In this document: piece by piece, positions 63,566-64,000 of the stretch | How positions within the stretch are numbered: the first letter of the stretch is position 1 | How the letters are laid out: each line of letters opens with the position of its first letter | DNA from: Acidianus sp. HS-5 | Lineage (GTDB): Archaea; Thermoproteota; Thermoprotei_A; Sulfolobales; Sulfolobaceae | Direction: 5' to 3' | DNA length: 64,000 bases | NCBI RefSeq assembly: GCF_021655615.1 | Contig: NZ_AP025245.1 | Span: 2,108,001 to 2,172,000, forward strand | Position numbers and translations under genes: made by a program | Notes under the pieces: model-generated | The model's database searches: none | Seen by the model: only the letters and a program-made list of their open reading frames with translations | What the model was told of the DNA's origin: nothing

Positions 63566-64000
63566 ATGGACTTAGGATTTCCTCTTAGTTCTTCAGAATT
63601 AGTCAGGAAATGCATAGCAATTCTTGGCATAAGAGGTTCCGGGAAATCAAATACCGCTAAGGTTTTGGGGAAAGAGTTAATAAGAGAAGGCTTTCCTTTA
63701 ATTGTAATAGATCCGGACGGAGAGTATGATTTCCAAGAAGCATTAAGAATAGATAACTTTAATCTGGATCCTGAATTTGCAGTTAAAGATGTCTTAGAAA
63801 GAAAGAGGTCAATAATTATTGACATGAACGAATGGAATGATGAAGCCTTTAATTTTCTTTTTAAATTTCTTGATATATTTTGGAATTTATCAAAAAAATA
63901 CAAGGCTAATGTTTTTCTAGTCCTGGAAGAAGCTCATGAGTTTATCCCTCAAGGCGAAAGGACAAAAATTAGTGAGGAAATTACTAGAGTAGCCCTAAGG
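63566..64000 (+). CDS. HerA/DUF87-type ATPase, cut by the window end
   Basis: The frame from ATG 63566 stays open to the last base (145 codons), so the gene continues outside the window. It has Walker A GIRGSGKSNTA near residues 23-33, FPLIVIDPDGEYDF near 46-59 and Walker B VFLVLEEAHEFIP near 113-125, the HerA family pattern in which DEAQ/EEAH follows the hydrophobic strand. It lacks the N-terminal HAS-barrel seen in the HerA-like protein at 20895, so it is a second, smaller type. It is divergent from the TusA-like gene across a 175-bp AT-rich gap. Confidence 0.8.
   Translation, partial: MDLGFPLSSSELVRKCIAILGIRGSGKSNTAKVLGKELIREGFPLIVIDPDGEYDFQEALRIDNFNLDPEFAVKDVLERKRSIIIDMNEWNDEAFNFLFKFLDIFWNLSKKYKANVFLVLEEAHEFIPQGERTKISEEITRVALR

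Overview
The window is archaeal and reads as a Sulfolobales chromosome, most likely Acidianus or a close relative. It is AT-rich. It carries two genes for the 7-kDa Sso7d/Sac7d-type chromatin protein, an ESCRT-III (CdvB) division protein, an AbfR1/Lrs14-type regulator, a PriX-like primase subunit and a TusA/SQR/DUF1641 sulfur cluster. Many genes have TATA-like boxes about 26 nt before the start codon, which fits leaderless transcripts. The genus is inferred from protein recall. No plasmid, provirus, complete insertion sequence or CRISPR array was seen.

Layout. 0.1-9.4 kb: housekeeping and membrane genes (MscS channel, GH15 glucosidase, GT2 transferase, XdhC-like protein coupled to TrmO, a metal-site-less TldE). 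9.4-13.1 kb: information processing (PriX, tRNA 2-thiolation enzyme, MTHFR-like protein, DEAD-box helicase, winged-helix regulator). 13.1-18.9 kb: transporters (SSS symporter with DUF3311 partner, APC permease). 19-26.7 kb: first Sso7d gene, S9 peptidase, a NurA-like/HerA-like pair divergent from an HTH-ThiN regulator, and an MMPL transporter. 26.7-30.4 kb: a tight operon pairing a site-2-type protease with a rhomboid protease, followed by an AK6-type kinase and an Mrp/ApbC ATPase. 30.4-37.1 kb: regulators, LysE exporter, trpS, cdvB1-like gene, small Hsp20, AlaX, GtrA, a CobD-like aminotransferase, a Bat-type regulator and tRNA-Glu.

37.2-40.2 kb is a decayed accessory patch with a frameshifted RelE/ParE toxin, an antisense small ORF and hairpins. 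40.3-50.4 kb holds enzymes for aryl- or acyl-CoA metabolism: IorAB, a PaaI thioesterase, an R2-type di-iron protein, two crotonase-fold enzymes (one PaaG-like), a thiolase with its DUF35 partner and a PaaK-like CoA ligase. 50.6-54.8 kb is another accessory stretch with an MFS remnant and a broken PaREP1 gene. 54.8-61 kb returns to core genes (M32 carboxypeptidase, ACT/UPF0210 pair, GT4 transferase, Asp/Glu racemase-fold protein). 61-64 kb has the second Sso7d gene, the TusA/SQR/DUF1641 cluster and a HerA-type ATPase cut by the window edge.

Most notable: a priX gene whose only well-placed start is AUA behind a perfect Shine-Dalgarno sequence; the 10-kb cluster that could take arylpyruvates or aryl acids through CoA thioesters using an unusual di-iron enzyme; the NurA/HerA-like pair away from mre11-rad50; and the coupled intramembrane-protease operon. 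All functions are inferred from sequence by eye, with no database searches.
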